A stretch of 64,000 nucleotides of DNA from Pseudobowmanella zhangzhouensis (GTDB lineage Bacteria; Pseudomonadota; Gammaproteobacteria; Enterobacterales; Alteromonadaceae), in NCBI RefSeq assembly GCF_042662685.1, contig NZ_JBHSYO010000006.1, forward strand, positions 124,001 to 188,000, given 5' to 3'. The number at the start of each line of letters is the position of its first letter. Position 1 is the first letter of the stretch. Positions 36,007-43,767 of this stretch are shown in pieces. The notes beneath the pieces were generated by a model, which was not told the DNA's origin, searched no databases, and saw only the letters and a list, made by a program, of their open reading frames with translations. A program made the translations under genes and the position numbers.

Positions 36007-36030
36007 CAGCCCCGAGTTTCCTCAGGGCTG
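36007..36030 (-). promoter_or_regulatory. Attenuator-like hairpin between gcvH and gcvP
   Basis: On the minus strand, a ten-base stem CAGCCCTGAG/CTCGGGGCTG with GAAA tetraloop is followed by ATTTTT. It has terminator form but sits inside the operon, so it probably causes partial termination or mRNA processing that lowers gcvP relative to gcvTH. Confidence 0.7.
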
Positions 36031-36067
36031 CAATCTTGAATGGCCAGCGGTAAATACCGCGCTGGAC

Positions 36068-36457
36068 TTATTCTTCGTCGATGGAATTTGCGTAATCTTC
36101 AGCGCCCATCAGGTCGCCCAGCTCTTCCGGATCTTCGGCTTTGATTTTGAATAACCAGCCGTCACCGTATGGATCGCTGTTTACCAGCTCAGGTGAGTTT
36201 TCCAGATCTTCGTTAGTCGCGATGATTTCGCCGGTTAATGGTGCGTATACGTCAGAAGCCGCTTTTACTGATTCTGCTACGCAGCAATCGTCACCGGCAT
36301 TTACCGCGCTGCCAACGTCTGGCAGTTCAACGAAAACCATGTCACCCAGCAGTTCTTGTGCGTGCTCAGTGATACCTACGGTAAAAGTGCCGTCGCCTTC
36401 GTCGCGAACCCATTCGTGAGTTGATGCATAACGTAGCTCTTTAGGGATGTTACTCAT
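36068..36457 (-). CDS. gcvH: Glycine cleavage system H protein
   Basis: This 129-residue lipoyl carrier shuttles the aminomethyl group between GcvP and GcvT. The lipoylated lysine is K65 in AESVKAASDVYAP, and the start STHEWVR and the C-terminal GDGWLFKI are typical. It lies 20 bases after gcvT, with AAGAGGAAAA before the ATG. Length matches E. coli GcvH. Confidence 0.95.
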   Translation of the reverse strand: MSNIPKELRYASTHEWVRDEGDGTFTVGITEHAQELLGDMVFVELPDVGSAVNAGDDCCVAESVKAASDVYAPLTGEIIATNEDLENSPELVNSDPYGDGWLFKIKAEDPEELGDLMGAEDYANSIDEE

Positions 36458-36477
36458 TGTTTTTCCTCTTAATTTTA

Positions 36478-37557
36478 TTAAATCAGCGGTTTGCCGTTAC
36501 GCACGAAGGCCGGCTTAATCACTTTTACTGTAACCCACTTTTTACGCATTTCCACTTCGGCCGTATCGCCGTGATCCGCCGGTACGCGGGCCATTGCGAT
36601 GCTCTTGCCAAGAGTAGGAGAAAAGGTACCTGAGGTGATCACACCCTCGCCGCCGCTGACCTTCACAGTCAGGCCGCTACGCAGTACGCCTTTTTCTTCC
36701 ATCAGCAGGCCAACCAGCTTGTCGGTGCCTGCGGCTTTTTGTTGCTCCAGCGCCGCGCGGCCAACGAAATCACGCTCGGCCGGTTCCCAGGTGATGGTCC
36801 AGCCCATGTTCGCCGCCAGCGGAGAAATGGTTTCGTCCATGTCCTGACCGTACAGGTTCATGCCCGCTTCTAAACGCAGGGTATCGCGTGCGCCCAGACC
36901 ACATGGCTGCACACCGGCATCCAGCAGTTGTTGCCACAAATCAGCGGCTTGCTCGTTTGGCACCATGATCTCGTAACCGGCTTCACCGGTGTAACCAGTG
37001 GTGGCAATAAACAAGTCTTCAGCCTGCACGCCGTAGAATGGCTTCATACCGGCTACCGCTTCGTTTTGTGCGGCAGAGAATACCTGGCCGGCCTTTTCTT
37101 TGGCGTTCGGGCCTTGTACCGCGATCATCGCGTACTCTGGTCTTTCGGTGATGGTCACGTCAAAACCGGCGGCTTTGCTGTTTAACCAGTTGATGTCTTT
37201 TTCGCGGGTGGCGCTGTTCACTACCAAACGGTAGTTTTCGGCATCGAAGTGATACACGATCAGGTCATCCACCACGCCACCGGCTTCGTTCAGCATGCCG
37301 CTATAAAGGGCTTTACCCTTTTCCTGCAGCTTAGCCACGTCGTTAGCCAGCAAGTAGCGCAGGTAGGCCTGAGCCTGTGAGCCAGTCACGTCAACGATGG
37401 TCATGTGTGAAACGTCGAACATACCCGCATCTTTACGCACCGCGTGGTGCTCTTCGATTTGCGAGCCGTAATTGATGGGCATTTCCCAACCGTGGAAGTC
37501 AACCATACGCGCACCGGCTTCGATGTGCTTGGCATGTAATACGGTTTTGTTGGTCAT
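36478..37557 (-). CDS. gcvT: Aminomethyltransferase, T-protein
   Basis: This protein of about 359 residues transfers the methylene group from lipoyl-GcvH to tetrahydrofolate and releases ammonia. Conserved stretches are MVDFHGWEMPINYG near the start, FDVSHM and GLGARDTLRLEAGM. I chose the ATG at 37557, since AGAGGA precedes it by six bases. An upstream in-frame start would add eight unconserved residues. It is the first gene of gcvTHP, with a LysR regulator divergent upstream. Confidence 0.93.
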   Translation of the reverse strand: MTNKTVLHAKHIEAGARMVDFHGWEMPINYGSQIEEHHAVRKDAGMFDVSHMTIVDVTGSQAQAYLRYLLANDVAKLQEKGKALYSGMLNEAGGVVDDLIVYHFDAENYRLVVNSATREKDINWLNSKAAGFDVTITERPEYAMIAVQGPNAKEKAGQVFSAAQNEAVAGMKPFYGVQAEDLFIATTGYTGEAGYEIMVPNEQAADLWQQLLDAGVQPCGLGARDTLRLEAGMNLYGQDMDETISPLAANMGWTITWEPAERDFVGRAALEQQKAAGTDKLVGLLMEEKGVLRSGLTVKVSGGEGVITSGTFSPTLGKSIAMARVPADHGDTAEVEMRKKWVTVKVIKPAFVRNGKPLI

Positions 37558-37619
37558 GTGCATTCCTCTGCGGTTTGCCACACGGGCAAACGGAGTTTGT
37601 TAGCCAAATGTTGCGTCGC

Positions 37620-37648
37620 AGTATAGAAAGCCGAAGGCAGCACAACAA
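37620..37648 (-). promoter_or_regulatory. gcvT promoter
   Basis: On the minus strand, TTGTTG (37643-37648), 17 bases, TATACT (37620-37625). It is 60 bases upstream of the gcvT start. I see no glycine riboswitch in this short leader. Confidence 0.6.
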
Positions 37649-37649
37649 A

Positions 37650-37666
37650 TTGATAATCCTTATCAA
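37650..37666. promoter_or_regulatory. Perfect palindrome between gcvT and the LysR gene, candidate operator
   Basis: TTGATAATCCTTATCAA has seven-base arms and lies directly upstream of the gcvT -35 box. It fits a LysR T-N11-A type site for the divergent regulator. It also resembles a Fur 7-1-7 box (TGATAAT-N-nTTATCA), so iron control is the alternative. Confidence 0.6.
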
Positions 37667-37728
37667 TACATTTGCAAAACTTATGTATACAATGCATATC
37701 CATCAGCTTTGTAAATTTATTACATGCC

Positions 37729-38574
37729 ATGAAGCAGCTATCTCTCGACAATCTGCGTACCTTTGTCACGGTGGTGGACATGGGCGGCTATGCCAAAGCC
37801 GGGGATATTCTCGGGCGTTCGCAACCCGCTATCAGTTTGCAGATTAAAAAGCTCGAAGAACAATTAGGCCGCAAGCTGTTTACCAAAGTGGGCCAACGGC
37901 ATTTACCTAACCACGATGGCCAACTGTTATATCAGCATGCCCGTGGCATCCTGAGCCTGAATGACGATGTGTTTCGCGCGTTCGAGCAGCCCAGCCTGCG
38001 CGGGCGGTTGCGCCTGGGCATTCCCAGTGAGTTTGCCACCACCCTGCTGCCGGGCATCATTGGTGAGTTTTCTAAACTCTACCCGGATGTGGCACTGGAG
38101 GTGACATCGGCATTAAGTAAGCAGTTACTCAGCAACGAGCGACGTGGCGATTTTGATTTGATAATGGCACTGGTACCACCGGGCCAACCTACCGACGGCC
38201 AGCTATTGGTGGCCGACCCGCTGGTATGGGTTGGTGATAAAAATCAAAACTGGAATCCGGAGTACTTATCGCTGGTACTGGCACCGGATGGCTGCATGTA
38301 CCGCAGCCGGGTCATTCAACATTTAAAACAGCAAACCCTGCCATGGCGCATCAGCTACACCATCGCCGATTTGTCTGGCATTACTGCCGCTATTCAGCAG
38401 GGGCTGGGCATTACCGCGCTGGCCAAGAGCTCACTACCCGCTGAGCTTGCTGTGCTTCGGCACAAAAACCTGCCGGAACTGGGCACCATCAATATCTGCC
38501 TGTTTGAGCAAAGCAAACAACACCCACAGGCCTGCGCCAAACTGGCCGAGTTTATTCAGGCACGGGTGGGGTAA
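37729..38574 (+). CDS. LysR-family transcriptional regulator
   Basis: This 281-residue protein has the LysR winged helix at the N-terminus (LRTFVTVVDMGGYAKAGDILGRSQPAISLQIKKLEEQLG) in standard form, here split by usual turns. A substrate-binding domain (LRLGIPSEFATTLLPGI) follows. I use the ATG at 37729, because the HTH then starts at residue 5-8 as in the family; a frame opening at 37672 adds residues not seen in LysR proteins. It is divergent from gcvTHP and may be its regulator, as GcvA is in E. coli, though close GcvA kinship is not evident. Confidence 0.8.
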   Translation: MKQLSLDNLRTFVTVVDMGGYAKAGDILGRSQPAISLQIKKLEEQLGRKLFTKVGQRHLPNHDGQLLYQHARGILSLNDDVFRAFEQPSLRGRLRLGIPSEFATTLLPGIIGEFSKLYPDVALEVTSALSKQLLSNERRGDFDLIMALVPPGQPTDGQLLVADPLVWVGDKNQNWNPEYLSLVLAPDGCMYRSRVIQHLKQQTLPWRISYTIADLSGITAAIQQGLGITALAKSSLPAELAVLRHKNLPELGTINICLFEQSKQHPQACAKLAEFIQARVG

Positions 38575-38658
38575 TTTTTCTCCATAGTTCAGAACATTTA
38601 CCGGATGCTAAAAATATGTTCTGCTGAGCAGGTCTTTTCAAAACAACAAGGAATAATC

Positions 38659-38853
38659 ATGCAAAAGATTCTGGGATTAGCGGCGTTAGTTGGCGGGGCA
38701 ATTCTGCTGTATTTCGGCTACACCGAGTACAACAGCCATGCGTCGCAATTAACCGAAATGGTCACAGGCAACCCGACTGACGATGCCAAATATCTGCTGA
38801 TTGGTGGTGCTGTGGCGGTGATTGTGGGCTTGGGCTTGCTGTTTAAGAAATAA
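38659..38853 (+). CDS. DUF3185 small membrane protein
   Basis: This is a 64-residue protein with two membrane helices separated by a polar loop (NPTDDAKYLLIGG), the layout of DUF3185. I chose the ATG at 38659, which has AAGGA at good spacing; the longer frame from 38605 lacks one. Function is unknown. Confidence 0.75.
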   Translation: MQKILGLAALVGGAILLYFGYTEYNSHASQLTEMVTGNPTDDAKYLLIGGAVAVIVGLGLLFKK

Positions 38854-38879
38854 AAAAAGCCGCCCGGGGTGGGCGGCAA
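38852..38879 (-). terminator. Terminator for the thioredoxin-fold lipoprotein gene
   Basis: On the minus strand GCCGCCC, loop ACCCC, GGGCGGC, followed by seven T. It lies 65 bases after the stop at 38942. Confidence 0.85.
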
Positions 38880-38941
38880 AACTATGTCATCAAGAAAACA
38901 CGAACTTACATTTGTCTTTACGCATTTCGCTAAATATCGGT

Positions 38942-39409
38942 TCACTCACGACGTAAAATTTCTGCCAAATCCTGTTCCAATGACACGGTGGGTTTTTCGA
39001 TAATCCGTCCTAACTCTTTGTTGCCGCTATAAACGTAAATGGTCGGGGTGTATACCAACCCCATTCTCTCGGCGATACCATCTGGGTCCTGCTTATTTCG
39101 GTCTACGGCGAGAAGGTCTATCTCCACCGGCATGTTGGCCACATCAAGAATTTTTAATAACCTTGCCACCTCACGCTGACTGTCATGACACCAGGTACCG
39201 AAAATGACTATCAGGCGCTTTCCTTGTAAAGCGCTTACGACGTTTTTGGCACTTTCAGCTGGAATATAGGCATCGTATTCCTCTGCGAACGCGCGATGTT
39301 CTGCCAACAATACCGCCGGCTCGATTGGGCCCAGATTGTGTTGTTGTGCATTGCTACTGACGCACGCGCCCAGCAAACTCAAGCACAGCAGCAAAACAAA
39401 TTTTTTCAT
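38942..39409 (-). CDS. Thioredoxin-fold lipoprotein with single-Cys WCHDS site
   Basis: This 155-residue protein, from the ATG at 39407-39409 (AGGAAG upstream), has lipobox LLGAC with Cys16. The thioredoxin fold has GTWCHDSQRE at 71-80: the active site CxxC is reduced to Cys74-H-D-Ser77, so it is monothiol. The conserved cis-Pro region TPTIYVY follows. Periplasmic, membrane-anchored proteins of this kind might resolve mixed disulfides or bind rather than oxidise. The 40-residue upstream extension of the frame is not part of it. Confidence 0.8.
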   Translation of the reverse strand: MKKFVLLLCLSLLGACVSSNAQQHNLGPIEPAVLLAEHRAFAEEYDAYIPAESAKNVVSALQGKRLIVIFGTWCHDSQREVARLLKILDVANMPVEIDLLAVDRNKQDPDGIAERMGLVYTPTIYVYSGNKELGRIIEKPTVSLEQDLAEILRRE

Positions 39410-39474
39410 TAAAGACTTCCTATTTATCGGTTTCGCCCCATAGTAGCCTTGATAAAAATTGCAGAGCAAGTGAC

Positions 39475-40116
39475 ATGAGCCACTTTTCAGCCATTGTGTT
39501 GGGCGCCACCGGTCTGGTTGGCAAAGCACTGGTAAAACAGCTACTTAACGATAAGCGTTACCACCACATTACCTTGTTGGTACGGCGTCCGCTGCCCGAC
39601 AGCCTGTTTGCTGATCCCGAGCAAAAATTGCAGGTGGTGGTGACCGACTTTGACAAACTGGATGACTATCAGGGTTATTTTTCTGTCGACCATGCTTACG
39701 TTTGCCTGGGTACCACCATTAAACAGGCTGGCAGCAAAGCCGCGTTTCGCAAAGTCGACTTTGAGTATGTGCATGCCGCCGCGCAATGTGCCCGGGCGCA
39801 GCATTGTCAAAGCTTTGTGTGGATTTCGTCCATCGGCGCCAATGCCAACAGCAGCAATTTCTATTTGCGCGTGAAAGGTGAGCTGGAAAATGCCATTTTA
39901 CCCATGCTCAATTTGCGCAAACCGGCAGCGGTACAACCCTCGCTATTACTGGGTGAGCGCGAGGAATCACGTCCGTTAGAACGCCTTGGTATTTTATTCG
40001 GTAAACTCGTGGCGCCACTGATGATTGGCCCACTACGCAAGTACCGGCCGGTTGAGGCCGATACCGTCGCGCGTAATATGATGGCGCTGCAGGATTTCAG
40101 CGCGCCGCGGGCTTAA
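39475..40116 (+). CDS. Atypical SDR, NAD(P)-binding oxidoreductase (HTATIP2-like)
   Basis: This 213-residue protein has the Rossmann motif LGATGLVGKAL at 9-19, VCLGTT for the nucleotide region, and a YLRVKGELE stretch carrying the SDR-type Tyr-x3-Lys in YLRVK. It resembles bacterial homologues of the HTATIP2/TIP30 branch of atypical SDRs. The substrate is unknown. Its last 20 bases overlap the convergent metT-like gene. Confidence 0.75.
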   Translation: MSHFSAIVLGATGLVGKALVKQLLNDKRYHHITLLVRRPLPDSLFADPEQKLQVVVTDFDKLDDYQGYFSVDHAYVCLGTTIKQAGSKAAFRKVDFEYVHAAAQCARAQHCQSFVWISSIGANANSSNFYLRVKGELENAILPMLNLRKPAAVQPSLLLGEREESRPLERLGILFGKLVAPLMIGPLRKYRPVEADTVARNMMALQDFSAPRA

Positions 40117-41431
40117 ACAGTGACCAGCTGACAACCGCTATCGCCACCCCAGCCAGCATAAAGCAGTAATAGACGTAGGGCAGCAGATCGATTGGTGAAA
40201 TGGCGAAGCTTGCGCCCAGCAACAGGGCCTGCGCCCCATACGGTAATAAGCCCTGAATAATACAGGCGAAAATATCCAGCAAGCTGGCAGCGCGTTTGGG
40301 GGGCACCCCACCATGCTCTGCCAGTGATTTAGCCGCATCGCCGGCCACAATAATCGCCACCGTGTTGTTCGCCACACACAGGTTCGTCACGCTGATTAAC
40401 GCGGCAATAGCAAAACCGTGACTGGCCTGATCATGGCTGGAGAGTTTTTTCGCAAAGCGAGTCAGGCCGTTGACCAGAAATTGCAGGCCGCCTTGACGAC
40501 GCATCAGCTCGGATAACCCACCTATCAGCATGGAGAGAATAAAAATCTCCTGCATCTGGCCAAAGCCGGCATACACGTCCTTGCCGATATCGCCAATTGC
40601 ATACCCGCCCTGCCAGACGCCCATGGCTAAGCACGCCAGGATACCCAGCACCAACACCACGAAGACATTAACGCCACTGATGGCCAACAACAGGATCAGT
40701 AAATAAGGTAACGCCAGCCAGGGATTAGCTTCTGCTGCGGAGACCTCGGCACTGACCGGATTGACCAGCAACAACAACAACACCAGCGTCATTACCGCAG
40801 CGGGTGCGGCAAAACGGATATTTTCAATAAACTTTTCCTGCATGCGCGCGCCCTGGGTACGGGTGGCCGCGATAGTGGTATCGGAAATAATCGACAGGTT
40901 ATCGCCGAAGATGGCACCGCTCATCAACACGCCCGCCATCAACGGCAGTGAAATGCCACTGGCCTGCGCCAGACCCAGCCCAATCGGTGCCATGGCGGCC
41001 AGCGTGCCCATCGATGTGCCCATGGCGGTAGCAACAAACGCCGCTAACAAAAACAATCCTGGCAGCAACCAGTCGGTGGGGATCACGCTAAGCCCCAGCG
41101 CCACCGTGCTGTTCACCCCGCCTGTGACATTGGCTACCGAGGAGAACGCACCGGCCAGCAAATAAATTAAACACATGGTGATGATATTGTGGTTACCCGC
41201 CCCCTCAACGAACTGGCTGATGGTTTTATTCAGGGACTCGCGCGATAACCACACCGCCAGCAAAATAGCCGGTAACACCGCAACGGGCGCAGGCAATTGG
41301 TAAAACGCATAGTCGATACCCTGCGCCTGATAATAAAAACCCACGCCTAAGAATAACGACAGAAATACCAACAGAGGCAGCAGCGCCAGCCGACCACGTG
41401 AAGAAGTAGTTTGAGACAAAGCAATCACCAA
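40097..41431 (-). CDS. metT: NhaC-family transporter, predicted methionine transporter MetT
   Basis: This is a 444-residue carrier with about 11-12 membrane helices. The NhaC-family strings AMGTSMGTLAAMAPIG, SGAIFGDNLSIISDTTIAA and NNTVAIIVAG are present. NhaC members are annotated as Na+/H+ antiporters, but three tandem MetJ boxes cover this promoter. That points to the MetT group, predicted by comparative genomics to take up methionine. The start is TTG at 41431 or GTG at 41428. The leader would be very short and no ribosome site is seen, which is unusual. Confidence 0.7.
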   Translation of the reverse strand: MVIALSQTTSSRGRLALLPLLVFLSLFLGVGFYYQAQGIDYAFYQLPAPVAVLPAILLAVWLSRESLNKTISQFVEGAGNHNIITMCLIYLLAGAFSSVANVTGGVNSTVALGLSVIPTDWLLPGLFLLAAFVATAMGTSMGTLAAMAPIGLGLAQASGISLPLMAGVLMSGAIFGDNLSIISDTTIAATRTQGARMQEKFIENIRFAAPAAVMTLVLLLLLVNPVSAEVSAAEANPWLALPYLLILLLAISGVNVFVVLVLGILACLAMGVWQGGYAIGDIGKDVYAGFGQMQEIFILSMLIGGLSELMRRQGGLQFLVNGLTRFAKKLSSHDQASHGFAIAALISVTNLCVANNTVAIIVAGDAAKSLAEHGGVPPKRAASLLDIFACIIQGLLPYGAQALLLGASFAISPIDLLPYVYYCFMLAGVAIAVVSWSLFKPAAR

Positions 41432-41432
41432 A

Positions 41433-41456
41433 AGACGTTTAGACGTCTAGAATTCT
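41433..41456 (-). promoter_or_regulatory. Three tandem MetJ boxes
   Basis: AGACGTTT, AGACGTCT and AGAATTCT run without gaps in 8-base phase. The MetJ consensus is AGACGTCT: the middle box is perfect, and the outer two have one and two mismatches. They overlap the -10 box and the start region of metT. Confidence 0.8.
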
Positions 41457-41480
41457 AAATTGATTTTAATTGGCTCACAA
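41452..41480 (-). promoter_or_regulatory. metT promoter
   Basis: On the minus strand TTGTGA (41475-41480), 17 bases, TAGAAT (41452-41457). The -10 lies inside the last MetJ box, so bound MetJ would block RNA polymerase. Confidence 0.65.
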
Positions 41481-41492
41481 GCCTGATTACAC

Positions 41493-42179
41493 TCAGGGAT
41501 GCCCTTTGCTGGCAAGAATCGCCAGATTTTTACTGATTTGCTCGGATAGTTGGGGGATCAAAAAGGCATATTTGCGGTTGATAACGTGGTATGCCGGGGT
41601 CTGAAACAACACGATCTGATTGAACTGATGCGCGTACTGATTCTCACTCTGCGCCGCCTCCCATACATACAGGGCAAAATCAACCCGGCCTTTGGCCAGC
41701 ATATTCACCGGATCCTGACTCATATGCATGGTGTACAGGTGCGCCTTAATTTGCCCCTGATAGCGTTTTTGCAGATAATTAACATGGTGCGACGATACGA
41801 CTCCGGTCTTGGTCGGATCCCACATAAGGTCGGTCGAGCACGGTGATGATTTCTGACAAAGCAGTAAATAGTTAACCTCTCCCAGCATAGGTGGCACTGG
41901 CACGATATTGTCAAAATCCTGAATCAGCATGGCCAGGCGAATCACATCCGCCTCCACGCGTCCCTGATTGAGTTCGATAAGCGCACGTTCTGCCGGGGTG
42001 GGACGCATATGCGTTTTTATCCCCAAGGCACGATAACTTTCTTCGATCAGCGGGATAAAACGCTTTACCTGAGGATGGCCAGCGTAAGTGATCGTGACCG
42101 ACGACGGCATGACATCCTCTGCCTGCGCAGGGCTGGTGCACAGGCCAAGCAACAACATCAGCGATAATAGTTTACCCAC
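41493..42179 (-). CDS. Periplasmic substrate-binding-like protein, orphan
   Basis: I start this at the GTG ending at 42179, preceded by GGAGAGG, which gives a clean signal peptide (cleavage near SPAQAE). The longer frame would add 12 residues and lacks a ribosome site. The mature protein of about 210 residues resembles family 3 solute-binding proteins (TPAERALIELNQGRVEAD; VDFALYVWE). No permease or ATPase gene is nearby. Such orphans may serve sensor kinases or remote transporters. Confidence 0.6.
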   Translation of the reverse strand: MGKLLSLMLLLGLCTSPAQAEDVMPSSVTITYAGHPQVKRFIPLIEESYRALGIKTHMRPTPAERALIELNQGRVEADVIRLAMLIQDFDNIVPVPPMLGEVNYLLLCQKSSPCSTDLMWDPTKTGVVSSHHVNYLQKRYQGQIKAHLYTMHMSQDPVNMLAKGRVDFALYVWEAAQSENQYAHQFNQIVLFQTPAYHVINRKYAFLIPQLSEQISKNLAILASKGHP

Positions 42180-42195
42180 ATACCTCTCCGGCACT

Positions 42196-42215
42196 ATGCA
42201 GTCGGCTGACTGCAT
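42196..42215. promoter_or_regulatory. Perfect inverted repeat upstream of the binding-protein gene
   Basis: ATGCAGTC-GGCT-GACTGCAT, with eight-base arms, lies 17 bases upstream of the GTG start, within the leader. It may be an operator or an RNA hairpin. Confidence 0.45.
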
Positions 42216-42233
42216 GCTTGATAGTAGCTGAGG

Positions 42234-43682
42234 TTAATGACCGCCACCAGCCACCAGGCGGTACTGAATGCTGGTGTAATCATCCAAACCATACAGCGAG
42301 CCTTCGCGTCCATAACCAGACTGCTTCACGCCGCCAAAAGGGGCGGCCGGATTGGAAATCGCGCCGGAATTAATTCCCACCATGCCGTATTCCAGCCCAT
42401 CCGCGACGCGTTGAATGCGGCCGATATCGCGGGCATAAAAATAACTGGCAAGGCCAAAGATCGTGTCGTTGGCCAGCTGCAATGCCTGTTGTTCGGTTTC
42501 GAAGGTTTGAATGGCGGCCACCGGACCGAAAATTTCTTCACTGAAAAGCGGCATGTCCGCAGTTAGCGCGGTCACCAGCGTTGGCGGGTAATAGGCGCCC
42601 TGCTGCCAGTCACCGCCATAGATTAGCTTGGCCCCCTGTTTAACCGACTCGTCCACCAGTTTGTGCACATCGGCAGCGGCTTCTTCGCTGATTAAGGGGC
42701 CGATATCAACGCCGTCTTCGGTACCATCACCCACTTTGAGGGCTTTGATTTTGGCCAGCAGCTTGGTGGTAAATTCCTCAGCTACCGATGCCTGCACATA
42801 AAAGCGATTGGCGCACACACAGGTTTGCCCGGCATTCCTGAATTTACATAGCATGGCGCCTTCCACGGCTGCATCGATATCCGCGTCGTCAAACACAATA
42901 AACGGCGCATTGCCGCCCAATTCCATCGATACCTTTTTAATCGTCGAGGCACAGGCTTCGGCCAGTTTGCGACCCACCGGGGTAGAGCCGGTAAAGCTGA
43001 ATTTGGCTATTGAGGGATGGGTGGTGAGCACCTTGCCAATGCCCGCCGAGTCGGTGCCGGCCACAACATTAAATACGCCGGCCGGAATACCAGCACGCTC
43101 TGCCAGTTCCGCCATGGCCAACGCTGACAACGGGGTTTTGCTGGCAGGGCGCACCACAAAGGTACAACCTGCCGCCAGCGCTGCCGCGGCTTTGCGCGCA
43201 ATCATGGCATTAGGGAAATTCCACGGGGTGATGGCCGCCGCCACGCCCAGTGGTTTACGCACGGCCTGAATCTGTTCGCCCGGGTTGGCGGCAGGAATCA
43301 TTGCCCCATAGGCACGCTCGGCTTCGCCCGCGAACCATTTTACATAGCCCGCGCCGTAGGCGATTTCACCTTTGGCTTCGGCCAAGGGTTTGCCCTGTTC
43401 CAGCGTCATCAGCCGCCCCAGCGCCTGTTGGTTTTCCATCATCAACTGGTACCAGCGATACAGCAGCTCACCACGTTTTGCACCGGTCAGCCCCGCCCAC
43501 TCGGGAAACGCCTTTGCTGCGGCCTCGACCGCGCGCGTGGCATCATCCGCGCTGGCATCGACCACTTGGGTGATCACCTCGCCACTGGCTTTATTGATAA
43601 TGTCGAAAGTGTGGTTACCAGTAAGCCACTGGCCATTGATGTAGGAAGCTTGCTTGATGAGATCGGCTGGAACCTTGTGCAT
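42234..43682 (-). CDS. gabD: NAD(P)-dependent succinate-semialdehyde dehydrogenase
   Basis: This 482-residue aldehyde dehydrogenase oxidises succinate semialdehyde to succinate. The motifs are MELGGNAPFIVFDDAD with the catalytic Glu, GQTCVCANRFYV with the nucleophile Cys, and EEIFGPV. The C-terminal GVKQSGYGREGS is that of the GabD/SSADH group. No GABA transaminase or transporter lies next to it, so it may serve other semialdehyde routes. Adipate or glutarate semialdehyde are possible alternatives. Confidence 0.85.
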   Translation of the reverse strand: MHKVPADLIKQASYINGQWLTGNHTFDIINKASGEVITQVVDASADDATRAVEAAAKAFPEWAGLTGAKRGELLYRWYQLMMENQQALGRLMTLEQGKPLAEAKGEIAYGAGYVKWFAGEAERAYGAMIPAANPGEQIQAVRKPLGVAAAITPWNFPNAMIARKAAAALAAGCTFVVRPASKTPLSALAMAELAERAGIPAGVFNVVAGTDSAGIGKVLTTHPSIAKFSFTGSTPVGRKLAEACASTIKKVSMELGGNAPFIVFDDADIDAAVEGAMLCKFRNAGQTCVCANRFYVQASVAEEFTTKLLAKIKALKVGDGTEDGVDIGPLISEEAAADVHKLVDESVKQGAKLIYGGDWQQGAYYPPTLVTALTADMPLFSEEIFGPVAAIQTFETEQQALQLANDTIFGLASYFYARDIGRIQRVADGLEYGMVGINSGAISNPAAPFGGVKQSGYGREGSLYGLDDYTSIQYRLVAGGGH

Positions 43683-43767
43683 TGCCCTCTCCTGTTATTT
43701 GCAGATTGCACCGGCCACGCACCGCTTGTGGCATACATAGCGCCAGCCAACAGGCTGGCGGAGAAAT

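Noticed and set aside
37558..37728. Glycine riboswitch upstream of gcvT
   Set aside because: The leader is only about 60 bases from the likely promoter and shows none of the tandem aptamer stems. A protein operator fits better.
42196..42215. Transcription terminator upstream of the orphan binding protein
   Set aside because: The hairpin lacks a T run in either direction and lies just before a start codon, so a regulatory site is more likely.
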